A stretch of DNA of 39,841 nucleotides from Verrucomicrobiia bacterium (GCA_020439945.1 JAGRPB010000029.1:1-39841); one strand, 5' to 3'. Shown: positions 26,037-34,921, counted from the first letter of the stretch. The notes: generated by a model from the letters alone, not told the origin. Program-made: numbers and translations.

Positions 26037-27119
26037 TCAGCTCAACCGGAACTGCTCCGCCTCGCGTTTCATCGCCAGGACCCGGTCGACGGCTTTCCGG
26101 AACGGCGACGGCATCGCGATCGCCTCGTATTCGGTTTCCAGGTCGATCCATTGACGAGTCGGCCAGTCATTCAACAGGGTTGGGTCCACGACCTTACCCT
26201 GTTGGGTCTCGGCCTGGTGCACGATCAGGTCGACGCGGTGATGGGTGATGGCGTAGCGAGTTTTCAGAAGGACGGGCAACCCGACAGCGAGACTTTCCGA
26301 AAGCAAAGGAAGACGCCAGAGACCTTTGCGGCGGCTGCCGCTTTCCTGCTCGAGAAGAATGCGATTTTCGGAAACCGCGAAGAGCGCGTGCTCGATGACG
26401 TGGACGGTTTCACGCGCCGCTTTTTTTCTCGGCAACGACTCGGGCGATCGCGTGACGCAGAAACTCGCGACGGGGCATTCATGGCAGTCGGGCGCGCTCT
26501 TCGTGCAGACTCTCTGTCCGAGCTCCATCAGCGCCGAGTTGTATTCCCGAACGCTTTTCTCCGGCAACAGCGCCTCGGCCCACGACCAGAGTTGTTTCTG
26601 CGAGACGGTGATTTCGATCGCGTCGCGCCAATCAAACAAACGCGCAAAAACCCGGGCGACATTGCCATCGACGATCGGCGCGGGCCGATCGAAGGCAAAA
26701 CTCATCACCGCGCCGGCGGTGTAGCGACCGACTCCAGGCAGGGCGTGGATTTTCTCCAGCGAATCAGGAAATTCGCCGCCGTGTTCCCCGACCACGACCT
26801 GGGCCGCTTTCTGGAGATTGCGAGCCCGGTTGTAGTAGCCGAGCCCTTCCCACTGCTTCAACACATCAGTCTCGGGCGCGTCGGCGAGCGCGGCGACATC
26901 GGGAAAGCGTTCCAGCCAGCGCTCGAAGTAACGGCGCTCCAGCACGGTCGCGATCTGGGTCTGCTGAAGCATGAGCTCCGAGACGAGAATCGCGTAGGGA
27001 TCGGCGGTGCGGCGCCAGGGATAGTCGCGCCCGTCGGCCACGAACCAATCAATCAGGGCGCGCTGAAAATCGGCGCTTTCGACGAGAGGATCGCGGGTCT
27101 GGACGGGTTTGTCGGTCAT
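26037..27119 (-). CDS. mutY: A/G-specific adenine DNA glycosylase
   Basis: A 360-residue base-excision repair enzyme that removes adenine paired with 8-oxoguanine. The helix-hairpin-helix [10 protein letters not shown] is at 128-137, the catalytic Asp is D151 (IVDGNVARV), and E48 lies in [10 protein letters not shown]. The iron-sulfur cluster cysteines C205, C212, C215 and C221 have the canonical Cx6Cx2Cx5C spacing. The C-terminal NUDIX-like 8-oxoG recognition domain runs from about 235. In that domain a dispersed palindromic repeat (26171-26208) encodes [12 protein letters not shown] near residues 304-317 without breaking the frame. It is divergent from rnhC across 62 bp; trpB follows 49 bp downstream on the same strand. 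Confidence 0.97.
   Translation of the reverse strand: MTDKPVQTRDPLVESADFQRALIDWFVADGRDYPWRRTADPYAILVSELMLQQTQIATVLERRYFERWLERFPDVAALADAPETDVLKQWEGLGYYNRARNLQKAAQVVVGEHGGEFPDSLEKIHALPGVGRYTAGAVMSFAFDRPAPIVDGNVARVFARLFDWRDAIEITVSQKQLWSWAEALLPEKSVREYNSALMELGQRVCTKSAPDCHECPVASFCVTRSPESLPRKKAARETVHVIEHALFAVSENRILLEQESGSRRKGLWRLPLLSESLAVGLPVLLKTRYAITHHRVDLIVHQAETQQGKVVDPTLLNDWPTRQWIDLETEYEAIAMPSPFRKAVDRVLAMKREAEQFRLS
26171..26208. repeat. Dispersed palindromic repeat copy inside mutY
   Basis: TCAACAGGGT, a core holding GTCCACGAC, then TACCCTGTTGGGTC. The arms CAACAGGGT and ACCCTGTTG are near-perfect inverted complements. It matches the intergenic copy at 39071 in both arms and core. It lies inside the mutY C-terminal domain and stays in frame. 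Confidence 0.85.
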
Positions 27120-27181
27120 CCGGGGCCGGAATTTCTTGGATTTTTGGGGAATGTCAGGGGAAGAATGCGGTCACCCCATTT

Positions 27182-28108
27182 ATGGCGAAACCGCTCAACA
27201 GCTATACGGCACCGATCGGCGAATTGCAGGCCCGGCAACTGCGAGAAACGCTCGAGGCGCGCGATTTCGAGTTTTCCGACAAGCCCTACGCCCTTTTCTC
27301 GGCAAAAAAGGGCAAGCTCAACGTCACCGTCTACGAAAAGGGCCCGAAGGTGCTGGTGCAGGGTAGGGAAACGGAGGAATTCGTGAAATTCACGCTGGAA
27401 CCGGAGATTCTGGGCGAGGCGAAGGTTGGCTACGAGGAGATCCACCAACCGGAGATGTTTCAGCCGCATTTCGGGATCGATGAGAGCGGGAAAGGCGACT
27501 TTTTCGGACCGCTGGTCATCGCGGGTGTCTACACGGATGCCGACATCGCCCGGACTCTGATCGACGCGGGTGTGACTGACAGCAAGAAAGTCACCTCGGA
27601 CGCGCGGATCCGGTCGCTGGCAGAGATCATTCGCGACACGCCGGGCATTGTCACACAGGTGGTTCGGATCGGTCCGACGCGTTACAACGAGCTTTACGGC
27701 AAGTTCCGTAACCTCAACCGCTTGCTGGCGTGGGGACACGCGCTGATCATCGAGAGTTTGCTCGAAAAACGGAGCGATTGTCCGCGCGCGTTGAGCGATC
27801 AGTTCGCCAACCCGAGGGAACTGCAGCGGGCCCTGATGGAAAAAGGGCGCGGCATTCAACTGCAGCAGCGAACCAAAGCGGAGAGCGACGTGGCGGTGGC
27901 GGCGGCCTCGATCCTGGCGCGAGAGTCATTCATCGACTGGTTGCGCGAGGCGAAGGAGAAGCTGGGACTCGATTTGCCGAAAGGAGCGTCGGCCCAGGTG
28001 AAGGCAAGAGGCCGCGAAATCGCGAAAAACCATGGCGCTGAGGGACTCGCCAAGGTGGCAAAGATGCATTTCAAGACCGCCGCAGAAATTCTTTCAGATT
28101 TCGACTAA
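27182..28108 (+). CDS. rnhC: Ribonuclease HIII
   Basis: A 308-residue enzyme that degrades the RNA strand of RNA:DNA hybrids. An N-terminal TBP-like substrate-binding domain (about 1-85, with LNVTVYEKGPKVLVQG) distinguishes HIII from RNase HII. The catalytic domain follows: GIDESGKGDFFGPLV (D100, E101), VTDSKK (D133), and the AESDVAVAAASILAR segment with the last acidic ligand. The DESGKGD signature is the HIII form. It starts at ATG 27182, divergent from mutY, and is followed after 182 bp by the HU-family gene. No Shine-Dalgarno sequence lies in front of it. Confidence 0.96.
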   Translation: MAKPLNSYTAPIGELQARQLRETLEARDFEFSDKPYALFSAKKGKLNVTVYEKGPKVLVQGRETEEFVKFTLEPEILGEAKVGYEEIHQPEMFQPHFGIDESGKGDFFGPLVIAGVYTDADIARTLIDAGVTDSKKVTSDARIRSLAEIIRDTPGIVTQVVRIGPTRYNELYGKFRNLNRLLAWGHALIIESLLEKRSDCPRALSDQFANPRELQRALMEKGRGIQLQQRTKAESDVAVAAASILARESFIDWLREAKEKLGLDLPKGASAQVKARGREIAKNHGAEGLAKVAKMHFKTAAEILSDFD

Positions 28109-28290
28109 GAAACTTTGCACGCGCCGATTCCTTCACAAAGAACCGGTTGCACGTTCCTGGAACCCGGTGACGTTAGTCAGGAACCGTACTATCTGGCTCG
28201 GAATCTGCTGACTATCAGCGGTGAATTAAAGAACTCTGGAGGAACCGGACTTTTCACATCTGCGAGCCACCCACCAACCAACCAACTGCT

Positions 28291-28599
28291 ATGGCCACAA
28301 TCACCAAACGCGATCTGGTCGTGAAGATCAGCAACGAAACCGGCATGACTCAACAGCAGGTGTTCGACGTTGTGCAGCATTTCATCGAGGAGATTACCAG
28401 CAATCTCGCCAAGAACGATGAAGTGGTGCTCCGAAATTTTGGCGCCTTTCAGGTCCGTCAAACCAAGCCGAAAGTCGGACGCAACCCGAACAAACCCGAA
28501 GCCGCGGTACCCATTCCGGCCCGGGCTGTTGTGAAGTTCAAGCCCGGCAAGGAACTGAAAGAACGGGTCGCCAAGCTGCTACCCGAGTTGCAGAGCTGA
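28291..28599 (+). CDS. HU/IHF-family DNA-binding protein
   Basis: A 102-residue nucleoid protein. KRDLVVKISNETGMTQQQV is the N-terminal helical dimerisation part. The signature VVLRNFGAFQVR is followed by the beta-arm (PKVGRNPNKPEAAVPIPARAVVKFKPGKELKERV), in which RNPNKPE sits at the DNA-intercalating tip. It bends DNA and compacts the nucleoid; some members regulate transcription. HU, IHF-alpha and IHF-beta cannot be separated here, so no symbol is given. The ATG at 28291 is preceded by an ACCA-rich leader (CACCAACCAACCAACTGCT) with no Shine-Dalgarno sequence; a GGAGGA at 28238 is too far away. It converges with the GT9 gene across 35 bp. Confidence 0.96.
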   Translation: MATITKRDLVVKISNETGMTQQQVFDVVQHFIEEITSNLAKNDEVVLRNFGAFQVRQTKPKVGRNPNKPEAAVPIPARAVVKFKPGKELKERVAKLLPELQS

Positions 28600-28634
28600 A
28601 CGCTCCGCCAGTCTCTTACGCCTGACCCACCCAG

Positions 28635-29717
28635 TCATTCATTCGAGCGGTTCGCCACGAACGTGGCGAGCCGCTTGATGTTTTCAGGAGTGACGATACC
28701 GCCGTCGAAACGATCGCGATCCTTTCGATTCTCGGGAAGCTGACCGGGCCGCACCTCCCCCACCCGGCCGAGGAAATCGCCTCGCCAGACCCAGGCGTCC
28801 TTTCGCCACGGACCGACCATCAGCGGATCCGTCCAGGTGTGGAGGGAAAGGAGTTCGCCCGTCAGCGCCGCGGCCAGGTGCATGGGTCCGGAATCGACAC
28901 TGACGATGAATCGCGCGCGCCGCATCAGCCAGATGAGTTGGGTGAGCGACGTTTGATCGAGCAGATCGAGGACGCCTTCCGGCAATTCCGCGGCCGCCGA
29001 ATTCCACGGCACTCCCGCTCCGACGAGGATCACGGGAAGCCCGGACGCTCGATGAAATTCCCGGCAGAAGTCGGCGGTCTCCCGGAAGTTCATCGACTTG
29101 CCCCGCCCCCGGGAAAAAGGATGAAGGAGGAGAAAGGGCCGGTCGGCGAATTCATCCGGCAGTTCGATCGGATCTCCCGGCGGAAGCGGAAACAGTTCCG
29201 AAGCATCCGCGCCCGGTGTCGGATCGACGGGCACGCCGACGGAGCCGACCATGGTCAGGTAGCGATCGACGGCATGCGTGCTGTCCCAGGCGTCGATTTC
29301 CACTTTTTTGTCGTAAAAGAGCGAAGCTCCCTCGCGGGCGCGGCGAAATCCGACGATGCCTTTGGCGTGCGACGCCTTCGCCAGCAGGGCACTTCGCAGC
29401 AGACCCTGGAAGTCGAGAACCAGGTCGGGTTGCAGAGAGCCAAGCGTATCTTTAGCCCATCGACGCGCTTTCGGCAGATCGCGCCAGCCTCGCCATTGGC
29501 GTCGGGGCATGGGAATGACGCGACTCAAGGCGGGATTTCCCGCCAGGAGCGGCGACCACTCCGTGTTCACCAGCCAGTCGATCTCCAGGTCCGGCCGGTG
29601 CCGATGCAGCATCGTGACCGCCGGCAGGGTGTGGATGACGTCGCCAAGCGAACTGGGCTTGATCACCAGGACGCGGCGTGCCCGATCGAGTTCGCAGGGT
29701 GATTGGGATTCCGGCAT
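28635..29717 (-). CDS. Glycosyltransferase family 9 (LPS heptosyltransferase-like)
   Basis: A 360-residue GT-B enzyme. The N-terminal VLVIKPSSLGDVIHTLP is the hallmark of heptosyltransferases such as WaaC and RfaF. The second half carries FLLLHPFSRGRGKSMNF and the nucleotide-sugar binding SVDSGPMHLAAALT, where the Asp and His contact the donor. Family members add ADP-heptose to the LPS inner core at the cytoplasmic face of the inner membrane. The donor here is assumed from homology. The metallophosphoesterase gene lies 41 bp upstream on the same strand, so the two may be co-transcribed. No other LPS gene is adjacent. Confidence 0.9.
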   Translation of the reverse strand: MPESQSPCELDRARRVLVIKPSSLGDVIHTLPAVTMLHRHRPDLEIDWLVNTEWSPLLAGNPALSRVIPMPRRQWRGWRDLPKARRWAKDTLGSLQPDLVLDFQGLLRSALLAKASHAKGIVGFRRAREGASLFYDKKVEIDAWDSTHAVDRYLTMVGSVGVPVDPTPGADASELFPLPPGDPIELPDEFADRPFLLLHPFSRGRGKSMNFRETADFCREFHRASGLPVILVGAGVPWNSAAAELPEGVLDLLDQTSLTQLIWLMRRARFIVSVDSGPMHLAAALTGELLSLHTWTDPLMVGPWRKDAWVWRGDFLGRVGEVRPGQLPENRKDRDRFDGGIVTPENIKRLATFVANRSNE

Positions 29718-29758
29718 CGCAGGAGAGGAAAGTCCGCCCGGGACGCTGAGAGCGGTTC

Positions 29759-30481
29759 TTACTTTCCCACCGCCAACCGGTTTGCCAGCATTTCCGGCAG
29801 ACCGGCCTCGATGATCTTCTGCTGCGCGGTGGCGATGTCGTATTCGAGACGCCGGATCTGCACGTGCTGGTTTTCCACGTCGTAGATGGCGTAGGATGAC
29901 CGCCAGTCGCCGTCGCGTGGCTGGCCGGTGCTGCCGACGTTGATGAAATACTTTTTACCCAGCGCGATTTTCGTCTCCATTTCTTCGAGCGCTTCGACCG
30001 AACCGCCCTTGATGTAAATCCGTGGCGTGTGGGTGTGGCCGTAGAAACAGACCGGCGTGAACTGGTAGCTGAAGCTCGCCATGGCGTCGAACTTGTTGGT
30101 CACGTAGCCCCAGTTGCCGGGCGTATCGAGCGTGGCGTGCACGATGGTGAAATCGCGCACCTGCCGGACCAGCTTGAGATTGGCGAGCCACTCGCGATCT
30201 TCGGGCGAAAGGCTGGCGCGAGTCCACTCGAGCGCGTGCTTGGCGAGCGGATTGAGCCCCTCCAGCGGAGTGTCGAGGGCGGCTTCCTCGTCATGATTAC
30301 CCTTCACCACCGGGCAGCCGAGATCGCGAACCAGGCCCAGGCACTCGGTCGGGTTCGCGTTGTAGCCGACGATGTCACCGATGCAGACGAAGTCGGTGCA
30401 GTCATTGTCGGCAGCGTCGAGCATCACCGCCTCGAGGGCCTCGAGGTTGGCGTGAATGTCTCCGAAAATCGCGTATTTCAT
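29759..30481 (-). CDS. Metallophosphoesterase (YfcE/MJ0936-like)
   Basis: A 240-residue calcineurin-fold phosphoesterase. The metal ligands are D8 and H10 (FGDIHANLEAL), D36 (CIGDIVGYNANP), N62 and H63 (KGNHDEE), the His of IVHATL, and FYGHTHTP near the end. ALGKKYFINVGSTGQPRDGD is the usual C-terminal segment. The domain covers almost the whole chain; no signal peptide, so cytoplasmic. Family members hydrolyse phosphodiesters or phosphomonoesters, and the substrate cannot be read from sequence. It is followed 41 bp later by the GT9 gene on the same strand. It lies 160 bp downstream of the TPR-like gene's stop. Confidence 0.92.
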   Translation of the reverse strand: MKYAIFGDIHANLEALEAVMLDAADNDCTDFVCIGDIVGYNANPTECLGLVRDLGCPVVKGNHDEEAALDTPLEGLNPLAKHALEWTRASLSPEDREWLANLKLVRQVRDFTIVHATLDTPGNWGYVTNKFDAMASFSYQFTPVCFYGHTHTPRIYIKGGSVEALEEMETKIALGKKYFINVGSTGQPRDGDWRSSYAIYDVENQHVQIRRLEYDIATAQQKIIEAGLPEMLANRLAVGK

Positions 30482-30641
30482 CCGCTCGACGAGTCAGGGG
30501 GCGAATTGACCGCCTTCAGGTATCCTTCAATCAAGAGAGTCGACCTAAATCCGGAACCGATGGCAAGTCTTTGTGCCCGAATTCGGGCAAGCGGCAAAGA
30601 AAGCACACTTGAGGCTTTCCGCAATCTTCGCCGCCGTGCAT

Positions 30642-31469
30642 TTAGTCAAAGGGGAGCTGGGCATTCGGATATTCCTTTCGGATCTCGCGGTCCGGATCGG
30701 GGTCGGGAATACGCTCGGCTTGAGGGATCTTCAACGCCTCTTCCATCGCCTTGATCCGCGAGATCAGCGAGGGCAAACGCTGTTTTTTCCCCTCTCGATA
30801 CAGGTCCATCAGGTAATCGTAGGCCTCCCGCTCGTGTCCCGGGCATTTGGAGAGGAAATAGCCGTAGAAGCGCCGGATGAAGGTCTTGGTGGGCCCAAGC
30901 TTGAGAGATTCCTGGTATTCCTCGGCCGCGAGACAGGGTTCGTCCAGCTTGTCCTTCCAGTAGATTCGCGCCAGTTCTTCGTGGAGTTTCGCGGATTCGG
31001 GATTCTGCTGGATGCCTTTCTTGATGAAGGCCACGCCTTTCAACATCCAGTCTCGACCGTTTTTTTCGGCCACCGCCTCGGGAACCGAGGGGTCGTCATA
31101 GCGCGCCGAAGCCGACGCGTTGTAGGCCATGTGCCAGGAACCGGTCACCCAGGAGTCGATGTCCTCTGGCATCATGGTAGTGATGAGCCGGTAGTCGCGC
31201 TCGACCGTGTCCCATTCGCGAAACGACCACGCATCGAAAGCGTGAAGCGTGGTGTAAATCGCCACCAGCGGACGCAGTCCCCCCAGGACAGCGAGCATCG
31301 TCGATTGTCCCACGGCACTGGACAACTCGGTCGCCGCCACTTCCGCAATGAGGCCGCTTTCGACGTATCGGCGCGTCATCCCGTTCTCCAGCGGCGCTTT
31401 TACCAGTCCGAAAACCAGCAGAATCGCGAGCGCGCCGATGGTCTTTCGAGCGATGCGTCCGAGTTTCAT
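30642..31469 (-). CDS. Membrane-anchored TPR-like protein, ABC exporter operon
   Basis: A 275-residue protein starting at ATG 31469. Residues 9-25 (TIGALAILLVFGLVKA) form a membrane anchor or signal. A second hydrophobic stretch (STMLAVLGGLRPLVAIYTTLHAF, about 55-78) may cross the membrane. The rest is helical with TPR-like pairs (GVAFIKKGIQQNPESAKLHEELARIYW and AAEEYQESLKLGP). The end is charged. The frame is open far upstream (to 32168), but that part is the shadow of the ABC permease. The permease stop is 20 bp upstream, and with the ATPase it makes a three-gene operon. It is probably an accessory protein of the transporter; no family name is certain. Confidence 0.8.
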   Translation of the reverse strand: MKLGRIARKTIGALAILLVFGLVKAPLENGMTRRYVESGLIAEVAATELSSAVGQSTMLAVLGGLRPLVAIYTTLHAFDAWSFREWDTVERDYRLITTMMPEDIDSWVTGSWHMAYNASASARYDDPSVPEAVAEKNGRDWMLKGVAFIKKGIQQNPESAKLHEELARIYWKDKLDEPCLAAEEYQESLKLGPTKTFIRRFYGYFLSKCPGHEREAYDYLMDLYREGKKQRLPSLISRIKAMEEALKIPQAERIPDPDPDREIRKEYPNAQLPFD

Positions 31470-31489
31470 TGAAGCGGATACGGTTCCGA

Positions 31490-32416
31490 TCAGAATTCCT
31501 TGTCGATAAACAGATAGAGTGCGACGGCGGAATACACCGCCACGTAGAGAAGCGCCAGGCCGGCCAATGTCAGCATGGTGCCGGCATCCACCGGCGTGCC
31601 GCCAACGATATTCTCGGTCACGTTGAAGACCCGGAAATCCGGGATGATCATCACGATCGGCTTCACCACCAGCTTGGCGACGAGACTGCCGCTGAGTTCG
31701 TGCATCCAATAGCCGGCCGCCAGTTTGTGGAAGTGGCCGACCACGAAAACAATGGTGGCGACGATCATGGTGAACAGCGTGCTCGAAGCGAACGTGGACA
31801 CCAGCATGGTCACCGCCGCGACGACGGAGGCTTTCAGAAAAATGGCGATCAAGGCGTAGATCAGCTGCCACTGCACCCCCTGCGCGCGAACCAGTTCGAG
31901 TTGAGCCCGAATGTCCTCGGCCGACATTCCCTGGGCCTCGAGGGATTGTCTTTCTTCGGCGAGCACCGTCACTTCGCGGAAGAAGAGAAAACCGGTGAAC
32001 AGGATCTGCATCACCACCAGCGCCACGCCGATGGTCAGCAACACGCCGAACAGTTTGCCCAACAGATACTCCAGTCGCGGCACGGGCTTGGCGAGAATGG
32101 TGTAGAGGGTGCGATCTTCGAGATCGCGCGGAATCAGCACCGCCGTGGCCGCAATGGCGAACAGCCACGAGAAAATCGACATTGCTCCGAAAGAGGCATC
32201 CTTCAGCATGCGAAGCTTCTGCGCCGAGGTGTAAAGCAGATTCAGGTTGCTGGCACCCGCCACGAGAATGGCGAAGACGATCAGGAAATAGAAGGTCTTC
32301 ATCCGAACCAGCTGCGTGAACGTGCTGGTCGTGAGCACCCAGATGCGGCCCGGGGAAAACACCGGCACACGCGGGATTGCGGGCGATTCGGCGGAGGAGA
32401 CTTGGGATTCACTCAT
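31490..32416 (-). CDS. ABC transporter permease (ABC-2 type)
   Basis: A 308-residue membrane protein with an N-terminal RIWVLTTSTFTQLVRMKTFYFL segment typical of ABC-2-like permeases. About six hydrophobic helices follow (near 40-55, 74-95, 117-140, 175-230, 275-300). AATAVLIPRDLEDRTLYTILAKPVPRLEYLLGK is the characteristic cytoplasmic coupling region. The longer open frame to 33016 is the shadow of the ATPase gene. The ATG at 32416 lies 14 bp after the ATPase stop. Together they form a half-size export system like those for antibiotics, polysaccharides or Nos-type copper sites; the substrate is unknown. The loop at about 148-170 is long and charged. Confidence 0.88.
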   Translation of the reverse strand: MSESQVSSAESPAIPRVPVFSPGRIWVLTTSTFTQLVRMKTFYFLIVFAILVAGASNLNLLYTSAQKLRMLKDASFGAMSIFSWLFAIAATAVLIPRDLEDRTLYTILAKPVPRLEYLLGKLFGVLLTIGVALVVMQILFTGFLFFREVTVLAEERQSLEAQGMSAEDIRAQLELVRAQGVQWQLIYALIAIFLKASVVAAVTMLVSTFASSTLFTMIVATIVFVVGHFHKLAAGYWMHELSGSLVAKLVVKPIVMIIPDFRVFNVTENIVGGTPVDAGTMLTLAGLALLYVAVYSAVALYLFIDKEF

Positions 32417-32430
32417 GGTCGGGACGGTCG

Positions 32431-33342
32431 TTATTTTTTCGACGATTCGGCGGCGGCCGCTTTTTCGCGATCTTCCTTCACCTTCGCCTCCTGGCTTTCG
32501 CGAACGATGTCGAGGAACAGCCGCTCCAGCGTGGTTCGCGGGTGCCCGCTCCGCATCAATTCCGCGCCGCCGCCTTCCGATTCGATCAATCTCCCGATCT
32601 TGGCGAGCAACTCCGGCGACGCGTCGCGCAATACCAGCTCGGTCTGATCCTCGATGGCGATCAGTTCGTGCAGTGGACCTTCCCGCCACATGCGACCCCG
32701 GGCGATGATGCCCACCCGGTCGCAGACTTCCTGAACCTGCTCCAGCAGGTGCGAACAAAGGAACACCGAGATGCCATCCTCCTTCAGTTTGAAAATCAAA
32801 TCGCGAATCTGCCGGGACCCGATCGGATCGACTCCCGCCGTCGGCTCGTCGAGAACCACCAGTTTCGGCCGTTGGATCAGCGCCTGCGCCAGCCCGATGC
32901 GTTGCAGCATTCCCTTCGAATAGCCACCGAGCCGACGATTTCGCGCGCCCTCCAGATCGACCAGCGCCAGCATTTCGTCGGCCCGATCTTTCAATTCCCT
33001 GCCGCGCAAGCCGCACAGTTTCCCGTAGAATTTCAGCGTCTCCAGGCCGGTGAGATGTTTGTAGAAATAGGGATTTTCCGGCAGAAAACCGATCTGGTGC
33101 CGACTGCGGACATCCCGACTCTCGATGCCGAACACCTTGGTCGATCCCGTCGTCGCCGCCATCAGGCCCAGCACCACTTTCATCGTGGTCGACTTCCCCG
33201 ATCCATTGGGACCGATCAATCCGTAGACCTCGCCGGCGTTGACCGTGAGGGAGAGATCCTCCACCGCCACGAGGTATTCCTTTTTGAGCGAAAGAGGAAA
33301 AACTTTGGTGAGATTTCTAACTTCGACAGCGGGGACACTCAT
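32431..33342 (-). CDS. ABC transporter ATP-binding protein
   Basis: A 303-residue ATPase subunit. Walker A GPNGSGKST is at 44-52, the Q-loop region is FLPENPYFY, the signature is GGYSKGMLQR (about 139-148), Walker B is LVVLDEP (161-167) and the H-loop is LCSHLLEQ. The YSKGM form of the signature is common in ABC-2 exporter ATPases of the CcmA/NodI type. The C-terminal 60 residues end in a charged tail (EDREKAAAAESSKK). It powers the permease encoded 14 bp downstream. The acylphosphatase lies 52 bp upstream on the same strand and could share the transcript. Confidence 0.94.
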   Translation of the reverse strand: MSVPAVEVRNLTKVFPLSLKKEYLVAVEDLSLTVNAGEVYGLIGPNGSGKSTTMKVVLGLMAATTGSTKVFGIESRDVRSRHQIGFLPENPYFYKHLTGLETLKFYGKLCGLRGRELKDRADEMLALVDLEGARNRRLGGYSKGMLQRIGLAQALIQRPKLVVLDEPTAGVDPIGSRQIRDLIFKLKEDGISVFLCSHLLEQVQEVCDRVGIIARGRMWREGPLHELIAIEDQTELVLRDASPELLAKIGRLIESEGGGAELMRSGHPRTTLERLFLDIVRESQEAKVKEDREKAAAAESSKK

Positions 33343-33394
33343 GGGGATTGGCGCCTAAAAAAATCCAAGAAATCCGGTAAATCCTGTCTTCAAA

Positions 33395-33667
33395 TCAACG
33401 AATCGAGAATCCCGATACTCCATTGAGAAGCGGCACCGGTCGCTCTTCCTGTTCCTGAATGTGGTGTCCCAGCGGGCTGTCGTGAATCTCTTCGACGAAC
33501 GCCTCGACTTCCGACTCGTCGCCCATCACCTGCATCTCAACGCGACCGTCATCGAGATTGCGCACCCAGCCGACCACATCGAACCCCATGGCCAGGCGCT
33601 TGGTGCTATAGCGAAAGCCGACGCCCTGGACGCGACCGGAAAAGAAATACTGTTTGGCGGTTTCCAT
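33395..33667 (-). CDS. acyP: Acylphosphatase
   Basis: A 90-residue enzyme that hydrolyses acyl phosphates such as carbamoyl phosphate or 1,3-bisphosphoglycerate. FFSGRVQGVGFRYSTKR holds the phosphate-binding loop with catalytic R19, and VVGWVRNLDDGRVEMQV holds N37; both match family positions. The full length is 90 residues, normal for the fold. The ATG at 33667 fits the domain; the longer frame to 33802 has a poor N-terminal extension. It precedes the ABC ATPase by 52 bp on the same strand. It is most likely a housekeeping cytosolic enzyme. Confidence 0.93.
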   Translation of the reverse strand: METAKQYFFSGRVQGVGFRYSTKRLAMGFDVVGWVRNLDDGRVEMQVMGDESEVEAFVEEIHDSPLGHHIQEQEERPVPLLNGVSGFSIR

Positions 33668-33814
33668 GGGGGAAAAATCAGAGACAAGAGGCGGGGAACA
33701 GCAAGGGATCGCCTTCGTTTCCGGGGAAATCCTAACCCGGACCGGGCAAGCTTGCGAGGTGGAATCCCACCATCCTTTCCAACTTTCTCGGCAACCCGGC
33801 AACCCCCGGATTTG

Positions 33815-34060
33815 TCACCTCGGGTTCGATGATTCCGAAGTAGCCCGCTCACACTCACGCAGCTTTTCGGCCAGCGTCTCGTTGTCCGCCCGCATCAGAT
33901 CCAATTGATCCTGCAGATCGATCAGGAGCGCCTCCATTTGCGTCGGCTCATCTCCGAGCGCCACCCGCTTCCAGCGCAGGCCATAGACCCAGCCGGAAAC
34001 CGCCAGCGCCGCGAGAACCAGGAATGCCAGGATCTGGAGAGGCGAAATTCGCACGGCCAT
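33815..34060 (-). CDS. Small membrane protein with coiled-coil tail
   Basis: An 81-residue protein. One transmembrane helix (ILAFLVLAALAVSGWVYGL, about 10-28) is followed by a basic YGLRWKR stretch and a heptad-like helix (MEALLIDLQDQLDLMRADNETLAEKLRECERA). The start ATG at 34060 is preferred over a TTG at 34078. It is 33 bp downstream of the secreted protein gene on the same strand and 147 bp before the acylphosphatase. The layout recalls small envelope or division proteins with an N-terminal anchor and a periplasmic or cytoplasmic coiled coil, but I cannot assign a function. Confidence 0.65.
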   Translation of the reverse strand: MAVRISPLQILAFLVLAALAVSGWVYGLRWKRVALGDEPTQMEALLIDLQDQLDLMRADNETLAEKLRECERATSESSNPR

Positions 34061-34093
34061 CAGATGCAACGCCGCCAACGGGCCGGGGCGGGT

Positions 34094-34921
34094 TCAGTCT
34101 TTTCCGCCCCCGAAGAATCGCAGGAATCCCCGCTTCTTCTCCTTTTTCGGTTCCGCCGGTTTGTCGGAATTGGCACTGCCGCGCTCCCTCTCCTGCGCCT
34201 GCCTCCAGAATTCGTCCTGATTGCGCTGAGCCACTTCCGCGTTGTAGCCGTCCTGCTGGGTGATCACGAGTTTCAAGTCCGGCGGCACCTTGGAAAGATC
34301 GTCGACGATCTGGAAATCGCCCGGCTGACCATTCGGAAGGTACTTCTGAATGCGCCGACGAATGAGCTGGTTCTGCGCATCGAAGATGCGTTCCTCGCGG
34401 AAGCGCCCCTGATTGTCGTAGAGAATTTCGCCCCGGAATCGGAAAAGCCCGCGCCCGTCGTAGATCAGCACCTCCGACGGTCGTCCCTGTCCATCCAGGC
34501 TGATGACCCGCCGCTGCAGAATGACCCCATTCGGACTGAAGGTCTCCTGAATCATCGAATTCAGCGCCTTGGGAGACGTCGACACCGTGTAGCTGCCATC
34601 CGAATGGTAGATGGCGCGCCCCCACGCATCGATCTGCCGAATGTCCATGTAGCCGAGCTTCGAACCATCGACTCCCGTATTGACGAGCCCGGCATTCCGG
34701 TTGGCTCCCTGGAAAACCGTCGCCGTATTCGGGCTCGCCGCCGCGCCATTGGCCGCACTTGGCTTCACCGCCACAGTACCTCCGTCGGCTGTGCCGGAAT
34801 GGAGCTGCGCCAATCCGGCCATGGGCAGCGCCACCAGCGCCACGGCCAAGAGCATTCCGGAAATTCGTTTCGCGTCCCTTCCGAGGATCGCGCCTTCGCA
34901 CCTGTCACTTTTCATCATCAT
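34094..34921 (-). CDS. Exported protein of unknown function with repeat-like middle
   Basis: About 275 residues from the first of three consecutive Met codons (34921, 34918, 34915). The N-terminus is basic, followed by a signal peptide (ISGMLLAVALVALPMAGLA, about 20-38). The middle has repeated strand-like units with YD/NG elements (EVLIYDGRGLFRFRGEILYD, EERIFDAQNQLIRRRIQKYLPNG), resembling YD-type or toxin_15-like antitoxin repeats. The C-terminus is basic (EPKKEKKRGFLRFFGGGKD). No domain is recognised with confidence. It is divergent from folP across 151 bp and is followed 33 bp later by the small membrane protein. Confidence 0.7.
   Translation of the reverse strand: MMMKSDRCEGAILGRDAKRISGMLLAVALVALPMAGLAQLHSGTADGGTVAVKPSAANGAAASPNTATVFQGANRNAGLVNTGVDGSKLGYMDIRQIDAWGRAIYHSDGSYTVSTSPKALNSMIQETFSPNGVILQRRVISLDGQGRPSEVLIYDGRGLFRFRGEILYDNQGRFREERIFDAQNQLIRRRIQKYLPNGQPGDFQIVDDLSKVPPDLKLVITQQDGYNAEVAQRNQDEFWRQAQERERGSANSDKPAEPKKEKKRGFLRFFGGGKD

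Noticed and set aside
24896..27386. Two plus-strand frames of 450 and 466 codons across trpB and mutY
   Set aside because: Both are shadows of genes with complete catalytic motifs on the minus strand.
28238..28243. GGAGGA as a ribosome binding site for the HU gene
   Set aside because: It is 47 bases before the ATG, too far to act, and no alternative start lies behind it.
31470..32168. Upstream extension of the TPR-like protein frame into the permease gene
   Set aside because: The extension overlaps the permease in another frame; ATG 31469 with a hydrophobic anchor is a natural start.
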